Source of the DNA: Adiantum capillus-veneris
Taxonomy: Eukaryota > Streptophyta > Polypodiopsida > Polypodiales > Pteridaceae
Assembly: GCA_014529385.2 (NCBI GenBank)
Contig: CM043944.1
Location: forward strand, 64,624,248-64,688,247
Length of the DNA stretch: 64,000 bases
Direction of reading: 5' to 3'
The stretch's first letter is position 1; each line of letters starts with the position of its first letter. The notes under the pieces were generated by a model, which saw only the letters and a program-made list of their open reading frames with translations, was not told where the DNA came from and did not search any database. A program made the position numbers and the translations under genes. Shown here piece after piece: positions 1 to 11,100 of the stretch.

Positions 1-3000
1 TGTATTTCGATGGAGCCTAACATCTTGGAGACATGGTTGAGCTTGCTTCTCGTCATGTTTCAATGGAGCCTATTTTGGACAAATGGTGGAGCATCCTTCT
101 CTCCATGTTTCAATGGACCCTAGCTTGGACAAGTGGTGGACCTTTGTTTCTCTCTATGTTTCAGTAGAGTTAGCTTGGACAAGTGGTGGACCTTGGAACC
201 AAACCCCCATGTAAAACCTATCATGGTCACTCCAAGTGGTAATAAAGAATAACCTTTAAGATGTAGCCTTATAGGTTGGACAAGTGGTGGACCTTAACAC
301 GCGCATATTCTTAATATAATGACATAGAGTGGAAAAGTGGTGAATCTTGAGACCAAACCACTCAGGCTACTACCAATAATAGCTTAGACAAGTGTTGGAC
401 CTTGAATGTAAACCCCTCATCTACGACATATCGTGGGTTTAATGTTTTTCGATGGAGCCTAGCATCTTGGAGACATGGTGCACCTTGCTTCTCCTCATGT
501 TTCAATGGAGCCTACCTTGGACAAATGGTGGAGCATCCTTCTCTCCATGTTTCAATGGACCCTAGCTTAGACAAGGGGTGGACCTTTGCTTCTCTCTATG
601 TTTAAATAGAGTTAGCTTGGACAAGTGGTGGACCTTGGAACCAAACCCCCATGTAAAACCTATCATGGTCACTCCAAGTAGTAAGAAAGAATAACCTTTA
701 AGATGTAGCCTTATAGGTTGGACAAGTGGTGGACCTTAACACCCACATATTCTTAATAAAAGTGGTGAATCTTGAGACCAAACCACTCAGGCTACTAGCA
801 ATAATAGCTAGGGATAACCATTAAGATATAGTCTTTCAAGTGGTGAGAAAGAATAACCATTAAGATATAGTCTTATAGGTTGGACAAGTGGTGGACCTTA
901 ACACCCAAATATTCTTAATATAATGACAGAGAGTGGAAAAGTGGTGAATCTTGAGAGCAAACCACTCATGCTACTAGCGATAATAGGTTGGACAAATTGT
1001 TGATCTTGAATGTAAACTCCCCATGTACAAAATAACGTGGGTTTAAGGTATTTCGATGGAGGCTAGCATCTTGGAGATATGGTGCAGCTTGCTTCTCTTC
1101 ATGTTTCAATGGAGTCTATCTTGGACAAATGGTGGAGCATCCTTCTCTCCATGTTTCAATAGACCCTAGCTTAGACAAGTGGTGGACCTTTGCTTCTCTC
1201 TATGTTTCAATAGAGTTAGCTTGGACAAGTGGTGGACCTTGGAACCAAACCCCCATGTAAAACCTTTCATGGTCACTCCAAGTGGTCAGAAAGAATAACC
1301 ATTAAGATATAGTCTTATAGGTTCGACAGGTGGTGGACCTTAATACCCAAATATTCTTAATATAATGACACAGAGTGAAAAAGTGGTGAATCTTGAGACC
1401 AGACCCCTCATGCTACTAGCGTTAATAGGTTGGACAACTGGTGGACCTTGAATGTAAACCTTCCATGTTTCAATAGAGTTAGCTTCGACAAATGGTGGAG
1501 CATCCTTCTCTCCATGTTTCAATGGAGCCTAGCTTGGACAAGTGGTGGACCTTTTGCTTCTCTCTATGAGAAGAATAAAGTTAGCTTGGATAAGTGGTGG
1601 ACCTTGGAACCAAATCCCTATGTAAAACATATCATGGACATTTCAAGTGGTGAGAAAGAATACCCTTTAAGATATACCCTTATAGGTTGGACAAGTGGTC
1701 GACCTTAACACCTAGATCTTCTTTATATAATGACATAGAGTGGAAAAGTGGTGAATCTTGAGACCAAACAACTCATGCTACTAGGGATAATAGCTTGGAA
1801 AAGTGACTGACCTTGACGTTAAACCCCACATGTAAACAATATCATGTGTTTAAGGTATTTCAATGGATCCTAGAATCTTGGAGACATGGTGCAACTTGCT
1901 TCTTTTCATGTTTCAATGAAGCCTATCTTCCACCAATGGGGGATCATCCTTCTCTAAATGTCTCAGTGGAGCCTAGCTTGGACAAGTGGTGGACCTTTGC
2001 TTCTCTCTATGTTTCCATAGAGTTAGCTTGGACAAGTGGTGGACCTTGAAACCAAACCCCCATGTAAAACATATCATGGTCATTCCAAGTGGTGAGAAAT
2101 AATACCCTTTAAGATCTAGCCTTATAGGTTGGACAAGTGGTCGACCTTAAAATCTAGATCTTCATAATATAACGACATAGAGTGGAAAAGTGGTAAATCT
2201 TGAGACCAAACCACTCATGCTACTAAGAATAATAGGTTGGACAAGTGGTGGACCTTGAATGTAAACCCCCCATGTACGAAATATCATGGGTTTAAGGTAT
2301 TTCAATGGAGCCTAGCATCTTGGAGACATGGTGCAGACCCTTCATGTTTCAATGGAGCCTATCTTGGACAAATGGTGGAGCATCCTTCTTTCCATGTTTC
2401 AATGGAGCCTAGCTTGGACAAGTGGTGGACCTTTGCTTCTCTCTATGTTTCAATAGAGTTAGCTTGGACAAGTGGTGGGCCTTGGAACCAAACTCCCATG
2501 TAAAACCTATCTTGGTAACTCCAAGTGGTGAGAAAGAATAAAGTTTCAGATATAGCCTTATAGGTTGGACAAGTGGTGGACCTTAGCACCCAGATATTCT
2601 TAATAGAATGACATAGAGTGGAAAAATGGTGAATCTTGAGACCAAACCACTCATGCTTCTAGAGATAATAGGTTGGACAAGTGGTGGACCTTGAATGTAA
2701 ACCCCCCATGTACAAAATATCATGGGTTTGAGGTATTTCAATGGAGCCTAGCATCTTGGAGACATGGTGTAGCTTGCTTCTCTTCATGTTTCAATGGAGC
2801 GTATCTTGGACAAATGGTGGAGCATCCTCCTCTCCATGTTTCAATGGACCCTAGCTTGGACAAGTGGTGGACCTTTGATTGTCTCTATGTTTCAATAGAG
2901 TTAGCTTGGACAAGTGCTGGACCTTGAAACAAAACCCCCATGTAAAACCTATGCTGGTCACTCCAAGTGGTGAGAAAGAATAACCCTTAAGATATAGCCT

Positions 3001-4680
3001 TATAGGTTGGACAAGTGGTGGACCTTAACATCCAAATATTCTTAATATAATGACAGAGTGAAAAAGTGGTGAATCTTGAGACCAAACCACTCATGCTACT
3101 AGCGTTAATAGGTTGGACAAGTGGTGGACCTTGAATGTAAACCCCCCATGTTTCAATAGAGTTAGCTTCGACAAATGGTAGAGGATCCTTCTCTCCATGT
3201 TTCAATGGAGCCTAGCTTGGACAAGTGGTGGACCTTTGTTTCTCTCTATGTTTCAATAGAGTTATCTTGGACAAGTGGTGGACCTTGGAGCCAAACCCCC
3301 ATGTAAAACATATAATGGACATTTCAAGTGGTGAGAAAGAATACCCTTTAAGATATACCCTTATAGGTTGGACAAGTGGTCGACCTTAACACCCAGATCT
3401 TCTTAACATAATGACATAGAGTGGAGAAGTGGTGAATCTTGAGACCAAACCACTCATGCTACTAGAGATAATAGGTTGGACAAGTGGTGGACCTTGAATG
3501 TAAACTCCCCATGTACAAAATATCGTGGGTTTAGAGTATTTCAATGGATCTTAGCATCTTGGAGACATGGTGCAGCTTGCTTCTCTTCATGTTTCAATGG
3601 AGCCTATCTTGGACAAATGTTGGAGCATCCTTCTCTCCATGTTTCAATGGACCCTAGCTTAGACAAGTGGTGGAACTTTGCTTCTCTCTATGTTTCAATA
3701 GAGTTAGCTTGGACAAGTGGTGGAACTTGGAACCAAACCCCCATGTAAAACCTATCATGGTCATTCCAAGTGGTGAGAAAGAATACCCTTTAAGATATAG
3801 CCTTATAGGTTGGACAAGTGGTGGACCTTAACACCCAGATCTTCTTAATATAATGACATAGAGTGGAAAAGTGGTGAATCTTGACATCAAACCACTCATG
3901 CTACTAGTGATAATAGGTTGGACAAGTGGTGGACCTTGAATGTAAACCCCCCATGTACAAAATATCATGGGTTTAAGATATTTCAATGGAGCCTAGCATT
4001 TTGGAGACATGGTGCAGCTTGCTTCTCTTCATGTTTCAATCAAACCTGGCTTGGACAAATGGTGGAGCATCCTTCTCTCCATGTTTCAATGGAGCCTAGC
4101 TTGGACAAGTGGTGGACCTTTGATTCTCTCTATGTTTCAATAGAGTTAGCTTGGACAAGTGGTGGACCTTGGAACCATACCCCTATGTAAAACCCATCAT
4201 GTGCATTCCAAGTGGTGGTAAATAATACCATTTAAGATGTAGCCTTATAGGTTGGACAAGTGGTGAACCTTAACACCCAGATCTTCTTAATATAATGACA
4301 TAGAGTGGAAAAGTGGTGAATCTTGAGACCAAACCACTCATGCTACTAGGGATAATAGGTTGGACAAGTGGTGGACCTTGAATTTAAACCCCACATATAC
4401 AAAATATCATGGGTTTAAGGTATTTCAATGGAGCCTAGCATCTCAAAGACATGGTGCATCTTGCTTCTCTTCATGTTTCAATGGAGCCTATTTTGGACAA
4501 ATGGTGGAGCATCCTTCTCTCCATGTTTCAATGGACCCTAGATTGGACAAGTGGTGGACCTTTGCTTCTCTCTATGTTTCAATATAGTTAGCCTATATTA
4601 GACAATTAGTAGACCTCGAATCTCTCCATGTTGTCTAGAGCTGAGCTTGGACAAGTGGTGGACCTTACTTTTCCCTTCCC
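1..4680 (+). repeat. ~440-bp tandem repeat array, forward orientation
   Basis: The block is about ten copies of a unit of roughly 440 bp. Matching points (start of the phrase GACAAGTGGTGGACCTTGAA) fall near 2237, 2673, 3118, 3476, 3918 and 4360, giving spacings of 436-442 bp and one short unit of about 360 bp. Each unit contains five or six smaller blocks of 40-90 bp that all begin with the core GCTTGGACAAGTGGTGGACC, so the array is a higher-order repeat of a shorter ancestral repeat. Neighbouring units differ by scattered substitutions and small indels. The short frames of 60-90 codons inside are by-products of repeat sequence that happens to lack stops. It continues past the left edge of the window. 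Confidence 0.95.
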
Positions 4681-4819
4681 TTAGTTTACTAGCTTAAATG
4701 ATCACTATGTATACTTGCTTAGATCTAGCTTGAACAAGTGGTGGAACTTGTATTCACACAAACTTAATCCATTACAAAAAAGTATATGCTAAAAGAACAT
4801 TTGGTTTTTTTTGTTTCAG

Positions 4820-5298
4820 AAAATATGGCTCCAAAAAAACAGGTTGCAAGGGTTGCTGTCTCAGTTGACTATACTTGCAATGATCTTAGGAAATGGTATT
4901 TGGACATACATGGTATAGGGGGTGCACAATTTCATAAGGTGCATCTATTTATTGCCAAAAAGGAGAATGACAGCTTGTTTGAAGATGTTGGACAAGTTGT
5001 GGAAGCATCTGTCTCTGTAGTTGATAGTCATCCAGAGGTGGAATGCATTGACATTCTAGTTCCAATGAATCTAGAATTTCAACTATCTCCAGGAGCATAT
5101 GCATTGGAGTGCATGTCTAGAAACAAAGAAGAGACAATGTTTTCTCGAGGATGGAAGTTTGCAGAATCAAATCCAAATATCACAGCAGATCAAATTCAAA
5201 GCTCCATCATTGCCACACTACAACGAAAAAAGGTGAAAGCTTCACGACCACCATCCACAAAGAAGCAAGCAAAAGTGCAGAAAGTAGAAGCTAAGTGA
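4820..5298 (+). CDS. First coding part of group A gene, unknown domain, ends at in-frame TGA
   Basis: A U-rich tract and CAG at 4804-4819 form a strong splice acceptor, so this is an internal exon or follows a 5'UTR intron. The first Met in frame is at 4825 (MAPKKQ). From there 157 codons run to TGA at 5296. I do not recognise the domain: a soluble, mixed alpha/beta-looking segment followed by a Lys-rich tail. The next open segment (5299 onward) is in the same frame, so the TGA is the only break between the two parts. Either it is a lesion, it is read through, or it is removed by a weak 84-nt phase-0 intron (GT at 5284, AG at 5366-5367) that would join codon 153 directly to ATG 5368. Two adjacent genes are also possible. 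If coding enters from an upstream exon, the acceptor is phase 1. Confidence 0.6.
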
Positions 5299-7488
5299 AC
5301 TAGCTCCATTTTGGATGTAGACAAGGCATCTTTGGCATCCTCATCAACAGAGGGTTCAATCTCAAAGATGAGAATTGTGGATCCAGATGTTTTAGAAGCT
5401 GAGGCCATGAAAGGACAAGAAAAAGATACAGGTGGAATGAATAAGTACATAAATTATTTTCCTTTCCAATATAGGGAATTTGATATCCCTATTCAAAATT
5501 GTTGGCTTGCTCCTGATCACTATAATGCACGTATTATGGATAAAAAACACGCTGAAAGTGTGTTATTTGGATTTTCACGGAGTACGACCAAGCCTGCAGC
5601 ATGTGCATATTTGATGCCTGTTCAAAATGCAAAATCAAAGAAGGGGACTCCTTTGGCAGTAGAAGAGGTAGAGGAGCAAAAAATTAAAGATTATCATTAT
5701 TGGATTCTTGATGGGCAGCATTCAATCTATGCTGCAAAAGTTTTGCTTCACAATGAACAAAACAACAAAGAGATCTTTGAAAGACTGATTAGCGTGTATA
5801 AATTTAGAAAGGCTCGCATTGTTGTGAATGCTCCTCCATTTGTTGCAACTGCTATATCTGCCATTGCAAATGAGGAGGCTCAGGCATTGTATGTCAAGCA
5901 ACCTTACAGCCAAATATTGAGACATTTACGGAGTCAATGGATCTTCTCAGGACGACCACCAAAGGCAGCAAGTGGAATTGCAGAGGGACATGCATCTCGT
6001 GCCGGATGGGATGTAAGTTATTTTCTTTGTCTTTTTGATAGTGTTTAATTAACAAATCTTGCTCAATAGTTTAATTATTTCTCTATTTCTTTTTAGGCTT
6101 TTCTTCGATTGGCAAGAATGAGTGCAATAGCAAGTTGGATTGCTAAACAGGCACACATGGTCACGTACTCTGATTTAGTTTATGATTGCTGGATAGAAAT
6201 CATTGAAAATCTAGAAGAGGAGAATAAGAAACCCCCAACAACTGTATTTAGATACCTTTGTGGCCTTGAGGAATCAGAGGTAAAAACTATTCAAGAAGAG
6301 ATTAGAGATGAGAAGATTTTACTGTCAAAGAGTGCAAAGGATGGTGATGCAACTGACATGTATGATCGAATCAAGCAGTTGAAGCAAGACAAATTGATTC
6401 AAGATGCACTTCTTGAAGGCTTCAACAATTTGAATGAGTCTTCACCATGTAAAGACTGGGAGGAGGTGGTCAAAATGTATAACATCAATGATGTTGTTTA
6501 TAAAAAAAATTTAATGCTATGCGAGGAATGGATCAGATCTAGTTTGACGCGTGGAACAAAGAAAATGGCTTTTCCAGATGGAGCAATAAAATACATGCAA
6601 TGGGCAATTCACCTTCAAAAGGAGAAAATTGAGCCTAGAGATTTGCCATGGTCAATCTATGTGGTGAGCCTACAAATGGAAGGCAATCTCTACTTGATGC
6701 ACCACTTCAATAATAAAGTGCCTATTGGCTTATGTGTTTTAGATATGACAAAAAACGTTGGAGGCAATTTGAAGTGGAGTGAGGAGACATTTAACAATGC
6801 TTTGGATGGGATCTTGGCTATTGTTGGAGGGTCAACAGATCCTGGATTTGTCTTTCTTGCATTTGTGGATTTCACTAACTTCACAAAATTGCAATGTGCC
6901 TTTCACGCCATGGGAGATAATCTGAGCTACCATTGTTGTGGTGCATTGCATCACTTTCCATCAGCTCCTTGCAAAGGAGCAATTCAATTCCTAACAGTTA
7001 TTGCCTTCTTGGGACAAGTCAATGCATTTGAAGACCTGAGAAGAAGATCAGAGGAACATCCCATGCCAATTGATTGTTCTCTTCTTCAAGTAGTAGATAA
7101 CGATATGTCAGATTTTCAATATTTGGAGGCCAAAAAAAGAGCTTTGGTCAAGCACTACATTCATACATATTGTTTTGAAGACCGCAAGCTTGTTGATGTT
7201 TTTGGTGATGGCTCCTTGGTTGCACAAGAAGGAATACAACAGAAAAAAGAAGTTATCTGCTTAATTGATAGTGTGGAGGAGGCAAAAAGCGTGGAGACCA
7301 TGCTGCTAGACTTTGTTAAGTCTCATGAAGATATAGAAAAATGGGCTGGACTTCAACAATCCACTTCGCAATCAGGCGACATTGTGCCTGTTACAGAGGA
7401 GTGCTCTCCACAAAGAGAAGAAGAACAACAACAACACCATCCTCTGTCAATGGAGGACTTTTTGGAAATGGAGACACGTATGTTTTGA
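5299..7488 (+). CDS. ParB/DGQHR-like plus methyltransferase-like protein (group A body), two exons
   Basis: Exon 5299-6012 joins exon 6097-7477 across an 84-bp GTAAGT...AG intron, phase 0. From ATG 5368 the spliced frame is about 675 residues. Near residue 115 is WILDGQHSIYAAK, like the DGQHR/ParB-fold signature. From about residue 410 the layout resembles permuted (class beta) N6/N4 amino-methyltransferases: a GNLYLMHHF stretch, then LDMTKN where DPPY/SPPW would be expected, a hydrophobic core, and near residue 580 VDVFGDGSLVAQEG, resembling the DxFxGxGT SAM-binding motif. ParB-MTase fusions are known in phages and bacteria. The missing PPY suggests loss of catalysis or a nucleic-acid-binding role. 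A GTATGT donor at 7478 (phase 1) sits 9 nt before the TGA at 7486, so the body probably splices onward. The family call is inference from motifs alone. Confidence 0.65.
6013..6096 (+). other. Spliceosomal intron, 84 bp, phase 0
   Basis: The donor GTAAGT follows the codon for Asp (GAT) and the acceptor is preceded by a U-rich run ending TTTTTAG. Both flanking exons stay in the same frame (phase 0). The intron is AT-rich and carries a stop (TAA at 6046-6048) that ends the unspliced frame. Confidence 0.85.
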
Positions 7489-8051
7489 GTTTCTTGTGCA
7501 TGTTAGTGTTTCTTGTTACTGATTTGATACTCTTAATGTTAGATTTTTCTTTATATAGTATTGATTGAGTTTGTATTTTTTATCTCAAGCATTCAAGGTT
7601 TGAATGTAAATAGTAAATTACTTGAGTTTTTGAATGGTGGATCTGTAGACTAAAACTATAACATTTAATACTCACAAAGACTTAATTACTTAAGAGCTTG
7701 AATGCAATAAGTTTTGGACCTTTTATCAATACCCCCTTGATATGATACATTAGATCGTAGCATGGTTAAATGGTGATGCTTCATAAATTGAACCTAGCTT
7801 AGACAGGTGCTGGAGCCTAAATTTAAACTAACCTTGCTAGAAGGGAGCTTATGTTTGGACTTTGAGAGCTAGCATAAGTAATCAATTAGAGCATAGATTA
7901 GACATGTGGTGGTGGCCGGCCTTAGAGACCAAAATCTTAATGAGCTTGGAAAGGTATTTAAGTACTGCAATTTACTTAGTTTTAGTACTCATTAAATGCA
8001 TAGCTTGACAAAAGGTGGACCTTACATGGATCCTAATTTCAAGAGGTGTGG
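7489..8051. other. Non-coding DNA after group A, scattered repeat cores
   Basis: This AT-rich stretch has no credible reading frame. It contains a few degenerate copies of the GGACAAGTGGTGGACC core (about 7800, 7890 and 8005). It is the start of the proposed 9.2-kb intron between the 7478 donor and the 16685 acceptor. If that donor is not used, it is 3' flank. Confidence 0.6.
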
Positions 8052-8159
8052 TAGACCTTCAAAACAAGCTCATATAGCTTGGACATGTGGTAGATCTTGC
8101 ATGAAGACTAGTTTAGACAAGTGTGGTACACCTTGTAACCAACACCCATTTGTTATATT
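8052..8159 (+). repeat. 108-bp direct duplication, left copy
   Basis: From TAGACCTTC to TTATATT, this segment matches 14663-14770 over 108 bp with two substitutions that I can see. It abuts the truncated 3' side of Gypsy element A. A Ty3/Gypsy element normally makes a 5-bp target duplication, so this one is about twenty times too long. The last ~30 codons of the element's open frame are read out of this host segment on the minus strand. Confidence 0.9.
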
Positions 8160-11100
8160 TTCTTTAAAGGCTTGGGCTCTTCTGTGCTTGTCAGCAGCAG
8201 CCTTTTGCCTTTGCTGTGAGATAGAGATAGCATCCTTAATCTTTTGGAAAGATTCTTGTAGGTCTCGGCTATACTCATCTGCAGCGAAGATCTTCCCATG
8301 TACCTTAAGTAGCAAGGGACTTTTTGATCTTCCCTCAATTACCTCGAAAGGTGCTTTTCCTGTAGAATTATGTACAGTGTTATTGTAAGCATACTCTACT
8401 AAGGGTAAGTACTTCTCCCATTGGGATCTTTGATCTACTTCCGTTACATAGGCTTTTAGTAGATCGAGAATAGTTAGGTTAGCTATTTCACTTTGGCCAT
8501 CAGTTTGTGGATGATAGGCCGAAGAGAAGTTTAGCCTTGTTCCTAAATTCTCAAAGAGACCCTTCCAGAAATTACTGGTCATTCTAGGATCTCTATCCGA
8601 CACTATGGACATTGGCAAGCCATGGTACTTGAAAATTTGTGAAATGAAGAGGGTTGCCATTTGATGGGCTTTGATAGTCTTTTTGACAGGTATAAAATGA
8701 GCTTGTTTACTAAACCTGTCTACTATCGTCCATATTCCCGTATTCCCATGGATAGACTTAGGCAATCCAAAGATAAAATCCATGGATATGCTCTCCCACG
8801 GTGAATTAGGGATTGGCAAGGGTTGAAGCAATCCAAGTTGCTTCCCTCTATCAAATTTTGTCTTTTGACATACCACACATTTGGAAACATACTCATGTAT
8901 GTTCACTTTCATGGTAGGCCAATAGAAATATGTTTCAATTCCCTTTAGGGTAGACTGAATCCCTCTATGCCCCGCATATGGAGGAGCATGAGATTCATAC
9001 ATTACTTTCTCACGTAGTGAGTTAGTAACGCATAGTCTATTGCCATAGAGAAGATAACCATCTTGTAAAGTAAATGGTTCTTCTTTCTTCCCTAATGCAA
9101 GGGCTGAAATCACATCTCTAAAATCGGGATCAATAGCATACTCATCTATCATTGAAGATAGATCATTGTGAGTTGCTATGAAAACCGCATTCACTCTCGG
9201 TCGTCTTGAGAGTGCATCGGCTACTTGATTATGCTTGCCAGCAATGTGAGCAATATGAAAATGAAATTGCGAAAGGAAATTTGCCCACCTCATTTGTTTG
9301 TCGGAGAGCTTGGTCTGCGTCATGAAGTACTTAAGACTTTGGTGATCCGTTCGCAGAATAAAAGGAGTCCCCAATAAATAGTGCTTCCATGAGTCTAAGG
9401 CATGTAGAACTGCAAGGAGCTCTTTTTCGTATATGCCTAGAGCTTGCTCAACAGGGTCGAGCCTTCGACTCTCATAGCCTATGGCGTGCCCTTCTTGGAG
9501 CAAAACAGCCCCAAGGCAATCACCACAAGCATCACATTGGACCTCAAATGGTTTTGAGAGATCCGGTAGTGTAAGCACAGGTTGAGAGATAAGCTTTTCT
9601 TTAAGCTTTTCGAAAGCATTGTTCTCCTTAGCAGACCACGTATACCTAACATTTTTCTTTGTTAGGTCATGTAATGGTCCCGCAATTTGTGAGAACTTTT
9701 CTATGAAGCGTCTATAGTATGCACACATACCTATAAAGCTTCTTAGTTCATGAAGATTCCTTGGTTTAGGCCATCCTTTTATTACCTCTAATTTGGATGG
9801 ATCCATTTGGATTCCATCTTGAGAGATAATGTGACCTAAATATTGAATCTCTTGCAAGAAAAATTCACTTTTCTTTCGATTAACATAAAGTTTATTCTCT
9901 CTTAAAACTTGAAATATTACCTGGAGGTGTTGCTTGTGTTCCTCCAATGAATTAGAGTAGATGATAATATCATCAAAGAACACTCCAGTGAAGGTTCGAT
10001 GAGGCCTGAACAGCTTCTCCATCAAGCGGTTAAATGTGGCTGGTGCATTAGTCAAGCCAAAAGGCATGACAATGTATTCGTAAAGACCAAATGTAGTACG
10101 AAATGCGGTCTTTACAATGTCTTGATCAACTATCCTTATTTGATGATAGCCACTTTTTAGGTCAATCCTACTGAAGTAGGTCGATCCTTGTAGCTTATCA
10201 AATAGGTCTTCTACCCGTGGAACGGGAAACCTATTCTTGATAGTGATCCTATTTAGTGCTCTATAGTCGACACACATACGATATGTGCCGTCTTTCTTTT
10301 GCACTAATAGCACAGGTGAGCAAAATGGAGATGAGCTAGGCCTAACCATGCCCTTCTCAATTAACTCATGCACTTGCCGCATAATCTCCTCTTGTTGAGC
10401 TTGAGAAACTCTATAAGGAGGTTTGTTAGGCGGTGAACTTCCTGGAAGAAGTTCAATTGCATGGTCGTCATTACCTCGTTTAGGAGGTAGCTCACAAGGG
10501 ATGTCGTCAATAAAGACATCTTGAAACCCCTTGAGAAAATTGGATAACTCTAATTCCTTTTGGTTGCTTTTATTTTCTTTTGCTAAAGCATTAGGTTCAT
10601 TTTGAGAATCTTTAACAAAAATCATGTACACGGAAATAGAGCTCTTTATTGACTTGTTGAAAGCTGGTGTATGTACAATGGGGATGGTGTTACCCATCTC
10701 CCTAGCATCTATATACATGTCCTTTTCCCTGAACTTAAAGGAGATTCTCCTTTCAGGAAATTTAACATGGGCAGCCAAACGGTCAAACCATGGTGCCCCT
10801 AGGATTACATCCTCATGCTTGAGAGGAGAGATAAAGAAATCCTCTTTGTCCACATAGCCTTGGACATGAAGCCTCAATTTCCCGATTAAGGGAGTGACTG
10901 AAGCTTCTTGCCCCTTGAAGGCACTGTCTGCGGGTAGGATATCTCCCATCTCGTAGGATTGTATGCCTAGCTTGGTGGATAACTCCATAGATATAAAATT
11001 GTGAGTAGAACCAGGGTCAAAGAGAATAAAAGCATCATGTTCTCTTACCTTTCCCCAAGCATGGCATAGAGGAGATCCTTTGTGGTGAGTTTGGTGAATC

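Noticed and set aside
402-4587. Series of 60-90-codon frames with DKWWT and LAWTSGG motifs that repeat along the array
   Set aside because: They recur because the DNA repeats, they appear in several frames and on both strands of the arrays, and single units carry stops; there is no start, splice or codon signal of a gene.
1-4680. CRISPR-like reading of the regular repeats
   Set aside because: Units are 440 bp, diverged, without unique spacers, and the window is plainly eukaryotic.
4786-4824. Met at 4786 as start of the group A protein
   Set aside because: The stretch lies across a pyrimidine tract and acceptor (4804-4819), so it is intron; Met 4825 is the first after the acceptor.
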